DNA from: Candidatus Scalindua sp. SCAELEC01
GTDB taxonomy: Bacteria; Planctomycetota; Brocadiia; Brocadiales; Scalinduaceae
Reading direction: 5' to 3'
Assembly: GCA_004282745.1 (NCBI GenBank)
Contig: SHMT01000008.1
Location: 51,909-115,908 of the forward strand
DNA length: 64,000 bases
In this document: piece by piece, positions 34,963-43,644 of the stretch
Layout: every line of letters starts with the position of its first letter
Numbering within the stretch: the first letter of the stretch is position 1
Program-made: the position numbers and the translations under genes
Notes under the pieces: generated by a model
Databases searched by the model: none
What the model was told of the DNA's origin: nothing
Seen by the model: the letters and a program-made list of their open reading frames with translations, nothing else

Positions 34963-35184
34963 TCAACCATTTACTTTCTCCTCCTCTTTTATAAGTTGTT
35001 GATAAAGTCCCCCTATTTGTTCAATACATTTTTCCAAAGTTTTTGTTGGATTCGGTGCATCTTTTACATGGCTTTTAATTGCGTTATGCAAATTAATGAT
35101 TGTTGCATTAATTGAATGTGCTTGTTCTTCGTGGGTAAGTTCTTCAAAAGTTTTTGTGTCTCCTTTATGGCGTGGTTTTGACAT
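34963..35184 (-). CDS. Small hypothetical protein
   Basis: 73 aa, alpha-helical, highly charged, with no recognised family. The ribosome-binding site is an AAGAGAGAG stretch ahead of the ATG. It belongs to the small-gene region with vapBC and hicB. Confidence 0.5.
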   Translation of the reverse strand: MSKPRHKGDTKTFEELTHEEQAHSINATIINLHNAIKSHVKDAPNPTKTLEKCIEQIGGLYQQLIKEEEKVNG

Positions 35185-35416
35185 AACTTTTTTCTCTCTC
35201 TTTGTAATAAGGTTTTAACTGCCAATAATAACCGATTCTAAAATGTTATTGGATTAACGCTAAGACGATTGGACTATATTCAGGCACCTAAAGCAATAAA
35301 AAAAGGCTCATTTATCAACGGCTGTCTTTAACGCGTTGAATAATCATAATCGTAATCAACCAAAGGGGATTAAGATTATGAGATCAATTTTGAATATGAT
35401 GAAAAGGTAAAACCAG

Positions 35417-35544
35417 CCAGTGGTTGAACCAACTGCCCAGGTACAAGGCGCGTAGAAACTCCAGAACCGGAGCGTACTCAAGTACGTGAGGATTCCGGGA
35501 TTTCTACAGCAACGCCGTAGATGGGTAGTTGGTTCAACCACTGG
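35417..35544 (+). repeat. Covarying hairpin repeat (family 1), copy D
   Basis: 128 bp. The outer arms are a perfect 18-bp pair, CCAGTGGTTGAACCAACT / AGTTGGTTCAACCACTGG, different in sequence from those of copies A-C. The boxes ACTGCCCAGGTACAAGGCGC and CAACGCCGTAGATGGGTAGT are conserved. Inner arms GTAGAAA / TTTCTAC. It abuts the TAA stop of the TPR gene (35545-35547) with no spacer. Confidence 0.9.
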
Positions 35545-36129
35545 TTACCACCGAACCTTCTGATTCCCACTGTATCGATATTTATTTCCCCACGGAAGGA
35601 GCTTGAGCGATTGCACCCTCTCCTCCCTCTCTTGTTTGACGGGACTAAACAAGGTTGAGAGTTGTTTCTGCCCCAAACGCATTCTCTCTAGATTCTTCTT
35701 TGCCTTAAAATCTTCAGGATCTATTTTTAAAGCCTTTGTATACTCTTCCGCAGCACTGATAAAGTCCATTTCCGTTGCAATCAAATTGGCCTTATTGTAA
35801 ATTGCATACTCTTTTATAACGAGCTTGTCAGATTGTGCTGCTTTTTTGAATTCTCCCTTGGCCCTCTCCTCATCTCCCAGGAGCATCAGGACAACCCCCG
35901 TATTATAGGCAATGTAGGGGTCTTCAATTCCCAATAGTTTTGAGAACTGATAAAATTTTGAGTTCCTGGCCTCTTCAAGATTATCCATAGCACTCATATA
36001 TCTCCCCATGGACACATCCCTGTCCGCATTTTTAACGAGTGTGCTTTGATTCCAAAAACCCCTGCCATAAGCAATGAAAACAATTGCCAGGATAAGGAGC
36101 AACATCTTTAACAACATAGTTTTATTCAT
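35545..36129 (-). CDS. BatC-like TPR protein
   Basis: 194 aa from the ATG with a likely signal anchor, followed by about three TPR motifs (AYNTGVVLMLLGDEERAKGEFKKA and IYNKANLIATEMDFISAAEEY). It is the last gene of the MoxR/DUF58/BatD/VWA cluster, 37 nt after the VWA gene. Family proteins assist Bat complexes. The chain stops exactly at the repeat element. Confidence 0.8.
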   Translation of the reverse strand: MNKTMLLKMLLLILAIVFIAYGRGFWNQSTLVKNADRDVSMGRYMSAMDNLEEARNSKFYQFSKLLGIEDPYIAYNTGVVLMLLGDEERAKGEFKKAAQSDKLVIKEYAIYNKANLIATEMDFISAAEEYTKALKIDPEDFKAKKNLERMRLGQKQLSTLFSPVKQEREERVQSLKLLPWGNKYRYSGNQKVRW

Positions 36130-36166
36130 CTCTTTTCTCCTCAAATTCTTTGCTAGACCCTTTGTT

Positions 36167-37189
36167 TCAGGGAAATTTCAACCAGACATTTTCAATCAGA
36201 ACCATCCCGAAAAGGAAACAGATACTCACCGCTGTAGGAATAAAGAATAGATCTCTTTTCTTCAACACCTTCTCGGCGATAATCCTCTCTTTCTCAATCT
36301 CATTTATCTCTTCATAAAACGCTTCAACCTCTTCATAATCCTCTGCCTCAAAATATTTCCCTCCGGTTGATTCTACCCCTTCCTTCAAAGATGCTACCCT
36401 TTCTGCTGCCTGCTCATATTCAACACCGGTTTCACCAGATGCAGGTACAGAGATTACGTATGTCTTGATCCCCAACCTTTTCGCAAACCGAAGAGGCCTG
36501 ACAGGTTTTATCCCAACATTATAAATCCCGTCAGTAAATAAAACTATTACCTTGTTCTTCATAGTCCCCTTTTTCTCAACCATCTTTACAAAATCAATGG
36601 CATACTTCCCAAGCCCACTTACCTTGTTTATGCTCTTTCTGATTTTGTCAATTTCAAAGGTTTGCCCCAATTCCCCTTCAATGAGAGCAAGAGTAGAGGT
36701 GAAAATCCCTTCACCAATTGCAGTCCTGACCCCAACAAGCTGGGGCTTAATACGGTCTAACGACTTTTCCAAAAGCGGTGTCTCCCATGTAGGTAAGACA
36801 ATAAGGGCCGCATCCGTACCATAAATCGTTATACCTATCATGTCGTTAGCTCTTTTTTTAATAAAATCTTTTGCAATATCCTTTATTTTCTCCATTGCTT
36901 CCCCCGTCATACTAAACGAAGTATCAATTGAAAGCATTATTTCACGCCCTTGAAATGTTGTCTCGGTCTCGTAATAATCCGACTGGGGTTTAGAAAAGGC
37001 AAGGGTTGCAAAAAAGATAGAAAAAAAACAGAGGTACCGAGGTACGTGTATAAAAAACGATTTAATGCTTGTTGCGCCCTTCAAGTGATAAATACTCGAA
37101 TACCCGAGATATTTTCTCTCCCTCTTAAAAAATAGAAGAAAAACAAAGGGAATGAGAGCTAACAGGAAGATGGGATATTCAAAATTCAA
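36167..37189 (-). CDS. BatA-like von Willebrand factor A membrane protein
   Basis: 340 aa. N-terminal membrane helices, a VWA domain with SIDTSFSMT (DxSxS metal site) and TDGIYNVG, and a C-terminal helix. It lies 12 nt after the BatD-like gene and belongs to the MoxR operon. Paralogue at 25470-26483. Confidence 0.87.
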   Translation of the reverse strand: MNFEYPIFLLALIPFVFLLFFKRERKYLGYSSIYHLKGATSIKSFFIHVPRYLCFFSIFFATLAFSKPQSDYYETETTFQGREIMLSIDTSFSMTGEAMEKIKDIAKDFIKKRANDMIGITIYGTDAALIVLPTWETPLLEKSLDRIKPQLVGVRTAIGEGIFTSTLALIEGELGQTFEIDKIRKSINKVSGLGKYAIDFVKMVEKKGTMKNKVIVLFTDGIYNVGIKPVRPLRFAKRLGIKTYVISVPASGETGVEYEQAAERVASLKEGVESTGGKYFEAEDYEEVEAFYEEINEIEKERIIAEKVLKKRDLFFIPTAVSICFLFGMVLIENVWLKFP

Positions 37190-37201
37190 TAGAGTACTCT
37201 T

Positions 37202-38626
37202 TTAATAATAACCGCGCCTTTTCGCTTCTTTTAAAAGATCTTTTATCTCACTGACAACTTTTTGCAACTCGGCCTTATCAACATCTCCAAAGATCGCTAA
37301 ATCAAAAGTTTTCAAAACATAAAATGATGATTCAATGAGTATGTTTGCCAACTTTTGACCCTTCAGGACATTGATCATTTTCGTCGTCGTAAACGAAAGT
37401 ACCTTTTCCTTTGGAAGCTCCACTAAAGAACCCAAAAACACTCTCAAGGCATAACCGGCATTAACCACCCACTTCCTTAATACCTGCTCCTCCGCTTCCA
37501 AACTAAACCCATCCACAAGCGCTTCAAGTCTTTCTGCATGAACCATTGGTGACTCAGCTACCTTCTCTTTCACCACCCTTGAGACCCTGCTAACATATTT
37601 TTTACCCTCTAGTACACCTAAAAAAACTATTACTATTCCACCAAGAAGAATGGGAAGGTATCCCCTTAACCAGATAATTATTTGAGGATAGGTTACCGGC
37701 CCCTTAATGCTCTCAAGGGGCACATCAACCTTTTTCAGCACGCTATTTATCAAAATCGGGATAGCTGGGGCATTTATCTGTTGTGTTTCGAACAACGCTT
37801 CACCGTCTTCCTGTACCAATAACTCTTCAGTTTTCTTGTAATAGAGAATAGGCAATGAGGGGATCTCAAGCGTATGCTCTTCTTCCGCCAAATCATACAC
37901 AGAAATTCCGTAATCAACTATTAACTTTTTCAACCTACCATCAACCTCTTCTACCTGTTTACAATCAAGGAGTGTAAATGGATCAATTTTACATGTCGTC
38001 AAATTCTCTTTTAAAATCTCTAGATCTTTTTCATGCCAAACCGTTAATTGATAGTGGACCCTGTCCCCAAGGTTTATTACGTCTTTGTCTACAACTGCTT
38101 CTAACATAATTGGAACCTTTTTCAAGGCGACAGGACTCGTTTTTGCCGTTCCTTCAATGTCATTCACCTCATCCTTATAAGGAATAGTAAAGGAGGGGAT
38201 TGTATACACCCCCTCCTCTTCTTCATCAGGCAAGGATAGCATGAATGTAATGAGTTGGTAGTCTCTATCATTATTAAAAATTTCTCTCTCTCCAATGGTA
38301 ACTTTCTCAACCTTAAATGGAGAGAGGTCCACCTCTTTAAACTGCTCAGTGTCCACGTTAATCCCTAATTTCCACAAAAGCTGTACCGTCAAATGTATCA
38401 TTTTACCGGATAGAAATCGGTAGTTTTCAACAAAGGTCCACAGCTCGACTGGCGCACTGATCTCAACGGTTTCGCTCTCTGCCTGCTGCCCATAGCCAAT
38501 GACATTGGAATCTGAAGCAGTATCCTTTCCACCGGAATCAGCCTCTTGAGCCCAACATTGCCAACAGGAAAGGAGGAAAACCGTGAAACAAAAATATGTA
38601 ATGAAAAGCTTCTTTACCTTTTTAAT
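37202..38626 (-). CDS. BatD-like protein with probable ATT start
   Basis: 474 aa if translation begins at ATT 38626, 8 nt after an AGGAG site inside the end of the DUF58 gene. This reading yields a signal peptide (KKVKKLFITYFCFTVFLLSC) and then the mature BatD-like N-terminus (ETVEISAPVELWTFVENY). Using the first ATG (38401) would lose 75 residues, including the signal. Between 38626 and the ATG there is no ATG, GTG or TTG in frame. The protein continues with immunoglobulin-like stretches, a membrane helix (YLPILLGGIVIVFLG) and a cytoplasmic domain. It could be a real non-AUG start or a sequence artefact. Confidence 0.75.
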   Translation of the reverse strand: MKKVKKLFITYFCFTVFLLSCWQCWAQEADSGGKDTASDSNVIGYGQQAESETVEISAPVELWTFVENYRFLSGKMIHLTVQLLWKLGINVDTEQFKEVDLSPFKVEKVTIGEREIFNNDRDYQLITFMLSLPDEEEEGVYTIPSFTIPYKDEVNDIEGTAKTSPVALKKVPIMLEAVVDKDVINLGDRVHYQLTVWHEKDLEILKENLTTCKIDPFTLLDCKQVEEVDGRLKKLIVDYGISVYDLAEEEHTLEIPSLPILYYKKTEELLVQEDGEALFETQQINAPAIPILINSVLKKVDVPLESIKGPVTYPQIIIWLRGYLPILLGGIVIVFLGVLEGKKYVSRVSRVVKEKVAESPMVHAERLEALVDGFSLEAEEQVLRKWVVNAGYALRVFLGSLVELPKEKVLSFTTTKMINVLKGQKLANILIESSFYVLKTFDLAIFGDVDKAELQKVVSEIKDLLKEAKRRGYY

Positions 38627-39468
38627 CGGCTTCTTCTCCTCAATTTATTATCAAAAAAATTCAACAACAACCTTGCCCATTGATCCTCATCCTCGTCTGT
38701 CCTGAGGGTAAGGTATTCAAGGTTAAGTCTGTGAAACAGATCTCTATTTTGCTGGTTTGATACGAGTCCCTGAGATAAGTCCAAATACATCAACTCATCG
38801 GACTCCAGGTCCCTTACTGCCATAAATCCACGAGCCTTTGGAAGTGTCTCCTCCCTAATATCTGAAATAATTATGGGAACAATGTCATGCTTACCGACCA
38901 ACAATTTAAAAGAGCTTTCATAATTAAAGGGTGCGAGAAAATCAGACAGGACAAAGACGAGCGAAGTCGTAGTGTGTAATGTATTCAAGAACTCAAAAGC
39001 GCAATTGAGATCAGTGAACCCGCCACGAGTTTTGTCATTGTTAAGACTTTCAACAACCTTGAGATTCTCTTTTTGCCCCGATTGCGGAGGTACATATCTT
39101 TCAACCCTATCGGTAAATGTTATAAAACTGACCTGATTTCCTGCCTCTGTGGCCGATTTTACCAAGAGATATAAGAGAGAGGTTTGAATATCCCTCTTCG
39201 TAAAACGTGAAGAACCAAATTTCTTTGATCCGCTCTTATCGACTAAGAAAAAGATGCAGGTCCTTCTATCCACCAATTTCAATCTAACATGCAAAAGGCC
39301 TGTCCTTGTCGTCGTCTTCCAATCTATTGACCGAAATTCATCGCCTGGTTGATACTGCCTCAACTCATCAAGTTCAACACCCCTGGTAGTCCTTACATAA
39401 CTATAAAAGACACCTTCAAAAAGGTTTGAAACTAATTTTTGCATGTGGAAACGAATTCGACGTCTCAT
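38614..39468 (-). CDS. DUF58 protein of the MoxR operon
   Basis: 284 aa. The signature YQPGDEFRSIDWKTTTRTG and the VWA-like C-terminal half (ILFLVDKSGSKKFG region) place it in the DUF58 family that accompanies MoxR ATPases. Its last codons overlap the BatD-like start by 13 nt. Confidence 0.9.
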   Translation of the reverse strand: MRRRIRFHMQKLVSNLFEGVFYSYVRTTRGVELDELRQYQPGDEFRSIDWKTTTRTGLLHVRLKLVDRRTCIFFLVDKSGSKKFGSSRFTKRDIQTSLLYLLVKSATEAGNQVSFITFTDRVERYVPPQSGQKENLKVVESLNNDKTRGGFTDLNCAFEFLNTLHTTTSLVFVLSDFLAPFNYESSFKLLVGKHDIVPIIISDIREETLPKARGFMAVRDLESDELMYLDLSQGLVSNQQNRDLFHRLNLEYLTLRTDEDEDQWARLLLNFFDNKLRRRSRLKR

Positions 39469-39661
39469 TATGATTTCAGATTTGGGATTTAAAATTTAAG
39501 ATTTTTTAATGCTTTTTGCAGCAGCAAAAATAGAAACAAACTCACTCGCCCCTTTAATCAAATTCTTCGAAAGTTCCTTATGAGAGTAAAACTTTTTGTC
39601 CTATTCTGTAATTGAACTTTATCCAAAACGTAATCCCCAAAGGGAAACAGTTACCATGATC

Positions 39662-39790
39662 TGGTGGTTGAGCGCAAACTGCCCAGATACAAGGCGCGTA
39701 ATAAATCGTAACCGGAGCGTACTCAAGTACGTGAGGATTACGAATTTATTACAGCAACGCAGTAGATGGATAGTTTGCGCTCAACCACCA
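39662..39790 (+). repeat. Covarying hairpin repeat (family 1), copy E
   Basis: 129 bp with a perfect 19-bp outer pair, TGGTGGTTGAGCGCAAACT / AGTTTGCGCTCAACCACCA, again different in sequence from other copies. Conserved boxes, with AAGGCGCGTA and CAACGCAGTAGATGG. Inner arms GTAATAAAT / ATTTATTAC. It ends 2 nt from the moxR TAA stop (39793-39795). The remaining 39469-39661 has no gene. Confidence 0.9.
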
Positions 39791-39792
39791 CC

Positions 39793-40836
39793 TTATTGTT
39801 CTGGTTCCAGAATAGGTACCCTATTCAGAACATCCTCGATAACATCGTCTGGATCTATACCCTGTGATTCTGCCTCGTGCGTCAAGATTATCCTGTGCCT
39901 TAACACAGGATACGCCATTTTGTGAATATGCTCTGGCAGTATAACATCACTCCCCGTTAAAAATGCGCAGACTCGTGCAGCTTTCGCTAGATAAATCGAA
40001 GCGCGAGGTGACGCTCCGTACATTACCACCCTGTTGACATCCAGTTCATTAACCGCAAACGTACCACGGCCAAAACCATTGTCTCTCAAATTCGGCCTTG
40101 TCTCTCTTACAATTCGCGTTGTGTACTTTAAGATTGGCGATTCTCTGTGTAGTGGAATCTTGTTTGCAATAAAGTGTCTTAACGAAATTATTTCCTCCGG
40201 GTTCAAAACAGCCTCCAGCCTGACATCTTCATCCTTTACCTGTTTTTCCGTTATCTCATTCTCTTCATGAAACGAGGGATAATCAATCTTAATTTTAAAC
40301 ATAAATCTATCGATTTCTGCCTCAGGCAAGAGGTATGTACCTGAAATTTCTATAGGATTTTGTGTTGCAAGAACAATAAACAGCTCTTCCAGCTTAAAAG
40401 TATCTCTCCCGATGGTCACCTGTTTTTCCTGCATACTTTCGAGCAAAGCACTTTGGACTTTAGCAGGCGCCCGGTTAATCTCATCTGCAAGGAGTAAATT
40501 GGTAAATACGGGGCCTTTTTGAACGCTGGTTTTCCGTGTTTCCGGATCGCACAGTTCAAATCCCGTAATATCACTCGGTATCAGATCTGGTGTAAACTGG
40601 ACCCGCTGGAATTTCGCATCGATCACCTTTGATAAGGTTTTAACCGTTATCGTCTTTCCTAAACCGGGAAAGCCTTCTAAAAGAATGTGACCATCAGAAA
40701 AAATGGCAATAACGATTGTATCAACCATCTCTTCCTGCCCCACGATAACCTTGCCAACTTCCTTTTTCACCTTCAGAAACTTCTCGTTGACGTATCGTAT
40801 ATCTTCAAAATCTTTCGTTAGAACTCCATTTTTCAA
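39793..40836 (-). CDS. moxR: MoxR-family AAA+ ATPase
   Basis: 347 aa from a TTG with CAGGAG 8 nt upstream. The longer reading from 41010 begins inside repeat copy F and is rejected. Walker A-like GFPGLGKT, Walker B LLADEINRAP, and the sensor region ATQNPIE are intact. Family members are chaperones for assembly of metalloprotein or VWA-containing complexes. Here it leads an operon with DUF58, BatD-like, VWA and TPR genes. Confidence 0.94.
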   Translation of the reverse strand: MKNGVLTKDFEDIRYVNEKFLKVKKEVGKVIVGQEEMVDTIVIAIFSDGHILLEGFPGLGKTITVKTLSKVIDAKFQRVQFTPDLIPSDITGFELCDPETRKTSVQKGPVFTNLLLADEINRAPAKVQSALLESMQEKQVTIGRDTFKLEELFIVLATQNPIEISGTYLLPEAEIDRFMFKIKIDYPSFHEENEITEKQVKDEDVRLEAVLNPEEIISLRHFIANKIPLHRESPILKYTTRIVRETRPNLRDNGFGRGTFAVNELDVNRVVMYGASPRASIYLAKAARVCAFLTGSDVILPEHIHKMAYPVLRHRIILTHEAESQGIDPDDVIEDVLNRVPILEPEQ

Positions 40837-40865
40837 TGTTAGATTCTCCTGTAGTTCCCCGTAAT

Positions 40866-41016
40866 TAGTGCTTGAACGGAAACCCTGTGTTTGAGCCAAA
40901 ACTGCCCAGGTACAAGGCGCGTAACAATTTCGTAACCGGAACGTACCCTTGTACTTGAGGATTACGTAATTGTTACAGTAACGCAGTAGAATTGGGTAGT
41001 TTTCGTTCAAACACTA
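40866..41016 (+). repeat. Covarying hairpin repeat (family 1), copy F
   Basis: 151 bp. Ends TAGTGCTTGAACGGAAAC / GTTTTCGTTCAAACACTA; symmetry extends into the flank (GTAAT...ATTAC). Inner arms GTAACAAT / ATTGTTAC. It ends ~30 nt upstream of the moxR start. Confidence 0.88.
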
Positions 41017-41251
41017 ATTACCGCAGTAAGAACAGTAAGGGAAATCCCCCTGTCCTTGGTTCCGGAAAAAGACAACGTGGTATTTTACCCAGAGCCCTTA
41101 ATCATTTTTGATACTATTCATAAATTCAAAATTCCAAGAAAGCCCCAGCCCTGAAATTCATAAACCACTACTTTGGAATTATAAAGTGAGTTCGACCGTC
41201 AAGCAAGATTAAATTTTTCTCAAAGAACGAGAAAAAACCCGTATCTACTCA

Positions 41252-41440
41252 CTTAGGGTGCAGGAAAGAATAACTTGTTGTTTTATCGCGCTCAGTTTTG
41301 GGTCAGATTTGGTCGATCTGATCGAGCAAGACCACAGGCGTAGCCTGAGCTACAGCGAGGATACTGCGAGTGAAGAGCGGCCTAAGGTGGCCTGAAAATG
41401 AGATGCGAGAACTACAAGTTATTCTTTCCTGGGCCCTTAG
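41252..41440. repeat. Terminal-inverted-repeat element (family 2)
   Basis: 189 bp. The ends AGGGTGCAGGAAAGAATAAC and its near-complement GTTATTCTTTCCTGGGCCCT pair over about 24 bp. The interior shows no gene. Remnants of the ends occur at 33592-33632 and 59548-59575, so this is a mobile-type repeat. Its right end merges directly into hairpin copy G. Confidence 0.78.
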
Positions 41441-41618
41441 GGCCCAGGTACAAGGCGCGTAAAAACTGCGAAACCAGAGAGTACTCAAGTACGCAAGGTG
41501 CGTAAAAACTGCGGAATCCTCACGTACTCAGGTGATTAAGCATTTAAGCACGCGTACGCTCCGATTCCGCAGTTTTTACAGTAACGCAGTAGATGGGTAG
41601 TTTTCATTCAAACACAGG
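41441..41618 (+). repeat. Covarying hairpin repeat (family 1), copy G, rearranged
   Basis: Starts at GGGCCCAGGTACAAGGCGCG and ends at GTAGATGGGTAGTTTTCATT...CACAGG. The inner arms are long and perfect (GTAAAAACTGCGGAATC / GATTCCGCAGTTTTTAC). A partial tandem copy of the left inner arm (about 41458-41500) is inserted, and the left outer arm is replaced by the end of the family 2 element. Confidence 0.78.
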
Positions 41619-41629
41619 GAAATTTTTTC

Positions 41630-41657
41630 TTGACGGTTCCCAAACCATTGTTAGAAT
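41630..41657 (+). promoter_or_regulatory. Sigma-70 promoter for mtnP
   Basis: TTGACG (41630-41635), 16-bp spacer and TAGAAT (41652-41657), 40 nt upstream of the ATG. The promoter begins 12 nt after the copy G repeat. Confidence 0.72.
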
Positions 41658-41697
41658 GACCTCCTTTAATTCTCAACACTTATAAAGGGTATTTACT

Positions 41698-42558
41698 ATG
41701 TCTTATGCAAAAATTGGCATAATAGGGGGAAGTGGTCTATATAATATTGAGGGGCTCACAGAGGTCGAAAAAATTACCGTCGATACCCCTTTTGGCAAAG
41801 CATCGGATCAGTTTACCGTTGGAATTCTTGAAGGAAAGAGAGTCGCATTCCTTCCGCGTCACGGAAGCACACACAATATACTACCGGGTGAGCTAAACTT
41901 CCGAGCAAACATCTTCGGCATGAAGAAACTGGGAGTAGAACAGATAATTGCTGTGAGCGCTGTTGGAAGCATGAAAGAGGAGATTAAGCCTCTTGATATG
42001 GTAATCCCTGACCAGTTTATTGACAGAACAAGGGGGAGGATTGACACCTTTTTTGGAAATGGGATTGTTGGACATGTCAGCGTCGCTGACCCCGTTTGCC
42101 CCTGCCTTGCAAATACCCTTTACGAAGCGGCAAAAAAAGCGGGTGCAACCGTACACAAAGGTGGCACCTACCTCTGTATGGAAGGTCCTCAATTCTCAAC
42201 AAGAGCAGAGTCTCGAACGTACCGACAATGGGACGTAAGCGTAATCGGCATGACAAACCTGCAAGAGGCAAAACTTGCCCGTGAAGCAGAGATCTGTTAC
42301 AGCACACTTGCACTCTCCACCGACTATGATTGCTGGTACGAAGAGGAGGAGGACGTTACGGTAGAAATGGTCATCCAAAACCTTCGCAAAAACGTTGATA
42401 CCGCCAAGGCCATTATCAAGTGCGCCCTCCCCGACATTACCGAAGAGAGAAAGTGTCTATGCGTTAATGCGGCACAATATGCCATTTTAACCCAAAAAGA
42501 GAGCGTACCAGATGCGGTAAAGGAGAAATTGATCGTTATCTTTGGGAAATATCTCTAG
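41698..42558 (+). CDS. mtnP: S-methyl-5'-thioadenosine phosphorylase
   Basis: 286 aa, cleaves methylthioadenosine to adenine and methylthioribose 1-phosphate (methionine salvage). Diagnostic motifs: IGIIGGSGLY, LPRHGSTHNILPGELNFRAN (phosphate and base sites), YLCMEGPQFSTRAES and ALSTDYDCW. AAAGGG precedes the ATG by about 8 nt. Length is normal. A purine nucleoside phosphorylase activity is an alternative. Confidence 0.95.
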   Translation: MSYAKIGIIGGSGLYNIEGLTEVEKITVDTPFGKASDQFTVGILEGKRVAFLPRHGSTHNILPGELNFRANIFGMKKLGVEQIIAVSAVGSMKEEIKPLDMVIPDQFIDRTRGRIDTFFGNGIVGHVSVADPVCPCLANTLYEAAKKAGATVHKGGTYLCMEGPQFSTRAESRTYRQWDVSVIGMTNLQEAKLAREAEICYSTLALSTDYDCWYEEEEDVTVEMVIQNLRKNVDTAKAIIKCALPDITEERKCLCVNAAQYAILTQKESVPDAVKEKLIVIFGKYL

Positions 42559-42891
42559 AGGCTTTAAAGAAACAAGGGCAATTCTCCTCTTATTTTCTTT
42601 ACAATTGCTGTCTGACAACTCCAAAAATAGACACCATCGAGTAAGAGTTACGAGTGCAAGCTACCCGCCTGTGCATTAGCACGTAGACAAGCACACGTCT
42701 TTCAAAATTAGTAATCCTCACCAATCCAAATTCCCCCTTTGAAGGGGGAACCAGGGGGATGTTCTTCACAATTGCTTCTATTTATTTACACAACTTCAGG
42801 CAACGTACTGCTTCATCATAAAAATTCCGCAATTTCCCCTTCTAAGGAGAAGGGCTAAATCCAAATTGAAGTTCTGCGGTAAACGCTTACG
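42559..42891. other. 333-bp gap with family 3 repeat
   Basis: No gene. It holds the family 3 palindrome at 42717-42775 and a CCCTTCT-AAG-AGAAGGG palindrome at about 42838-42855. Both may serve as terminators between the convergent mtnP and SemiSWEET genes. Confidence 0.5.
42717..42775. repeat. CCCCCTTTGAAGGGGG repeat (family 3), copy 2
   Basis: TTCCCCCTTTGAAGGGGGAA palindrome plus AGGGGGATGTTCTTCACAAT, with the flank shared by copy 1 at 25375-25455. A related but shorter stem occurs near 3640. Confidence 0.7.
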
Positions 42892-43158
42892 TTATTTACC
42901 TCCCAACTTTGAGTACTTATAACGCAAAATAAGGATAAAAGCACTAAATGAGAGGGCGGCCGCGTTAGCCCCAATGATTATGAAATCCCTCAGATGTATG
43001 CCATATGCGAGCCATAACGTAAACCCACAAAGCATAAAAGTGTACATCATCGGAGAGACATCCTCCAGCTTTTTTGTCCGCATACCCTTTAATACCTGAG
43101 GAATAAAGCCTGAAGTAGTCCCTATCGCTGCAATAATACCGATAACCTTCCATTCCAT
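42892..43158 (-). CDS. SemiSWEET-type small membrane transporter
   Basis: 88 aa with three membrane helices and the PQ-loop motif in TSGFIPQVLKG. SemiSWEETs form dimers and move small sugars down a gradient. The ATG at 43158 gives the usual length; an earlier ATG adds an unlikely extension. The substrate in this organism is unknown. Confidence 0.9.
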   Translation of the reverse strand: MEWKVIGIIAAIGTTSGFIPQVLKGMRTKKLEDVSPMMYTFMLCGFTLWLAYGIHLRDFIIIGANAAALSFSAFILILRYKYSKLGGK

Positions 43159-43644
43159 GTAAATCAACTCCCACCCTTCCATAACCCACAACAGAAGAAC
43201 CACCTTCCATGAAGGTCAAAAAGCTCTGCCCTTCCGTTCATTCAAACATTTTACTAGAGTTCTGTTTCAACATCAAAAGGATTATGGTTATCAAAGGAGG
43301 TATTTTTGTATTGAAATGGTAATTACAAATTGAGTCTCTATTTTGGAGAAAAACATTGGTCTGTTATCAGCAAAATTCTATCGCCCTCCACCTAAAAAGA
43401 CAACGCTCCCATATTTTTATTCCTTCCTGTCTAACGCTCCAATTTATTGAAACTTAATAATAATTCAAAGACTTCATTAAAAAAATATTATTCCTATCAC
43501 ACTTTTGAGAATATAAGTAATCAAAATTTGGGCACTAATATACCCAATTATTTAATTATTTATTTTTAAAAAAATATATAAGCTCCGCCACAATCATTAC
43601 ATACATTATTTGGCACATATTTTGTTTTGAAAAAACTCAGATGC

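Noticed and set aside
40837-41010. N-terminal extension of the MoxR frame
   Set aside because: The extra residues are a translation of hairpin copy F. An AGGAG followed by TTG at 40836 gives the normal MoxR length.
3871-41618. CRISPR array
   Set aside because: The repeats are long hairpins scattered over tens of kilobases, with no regular spacers and no cas genes.
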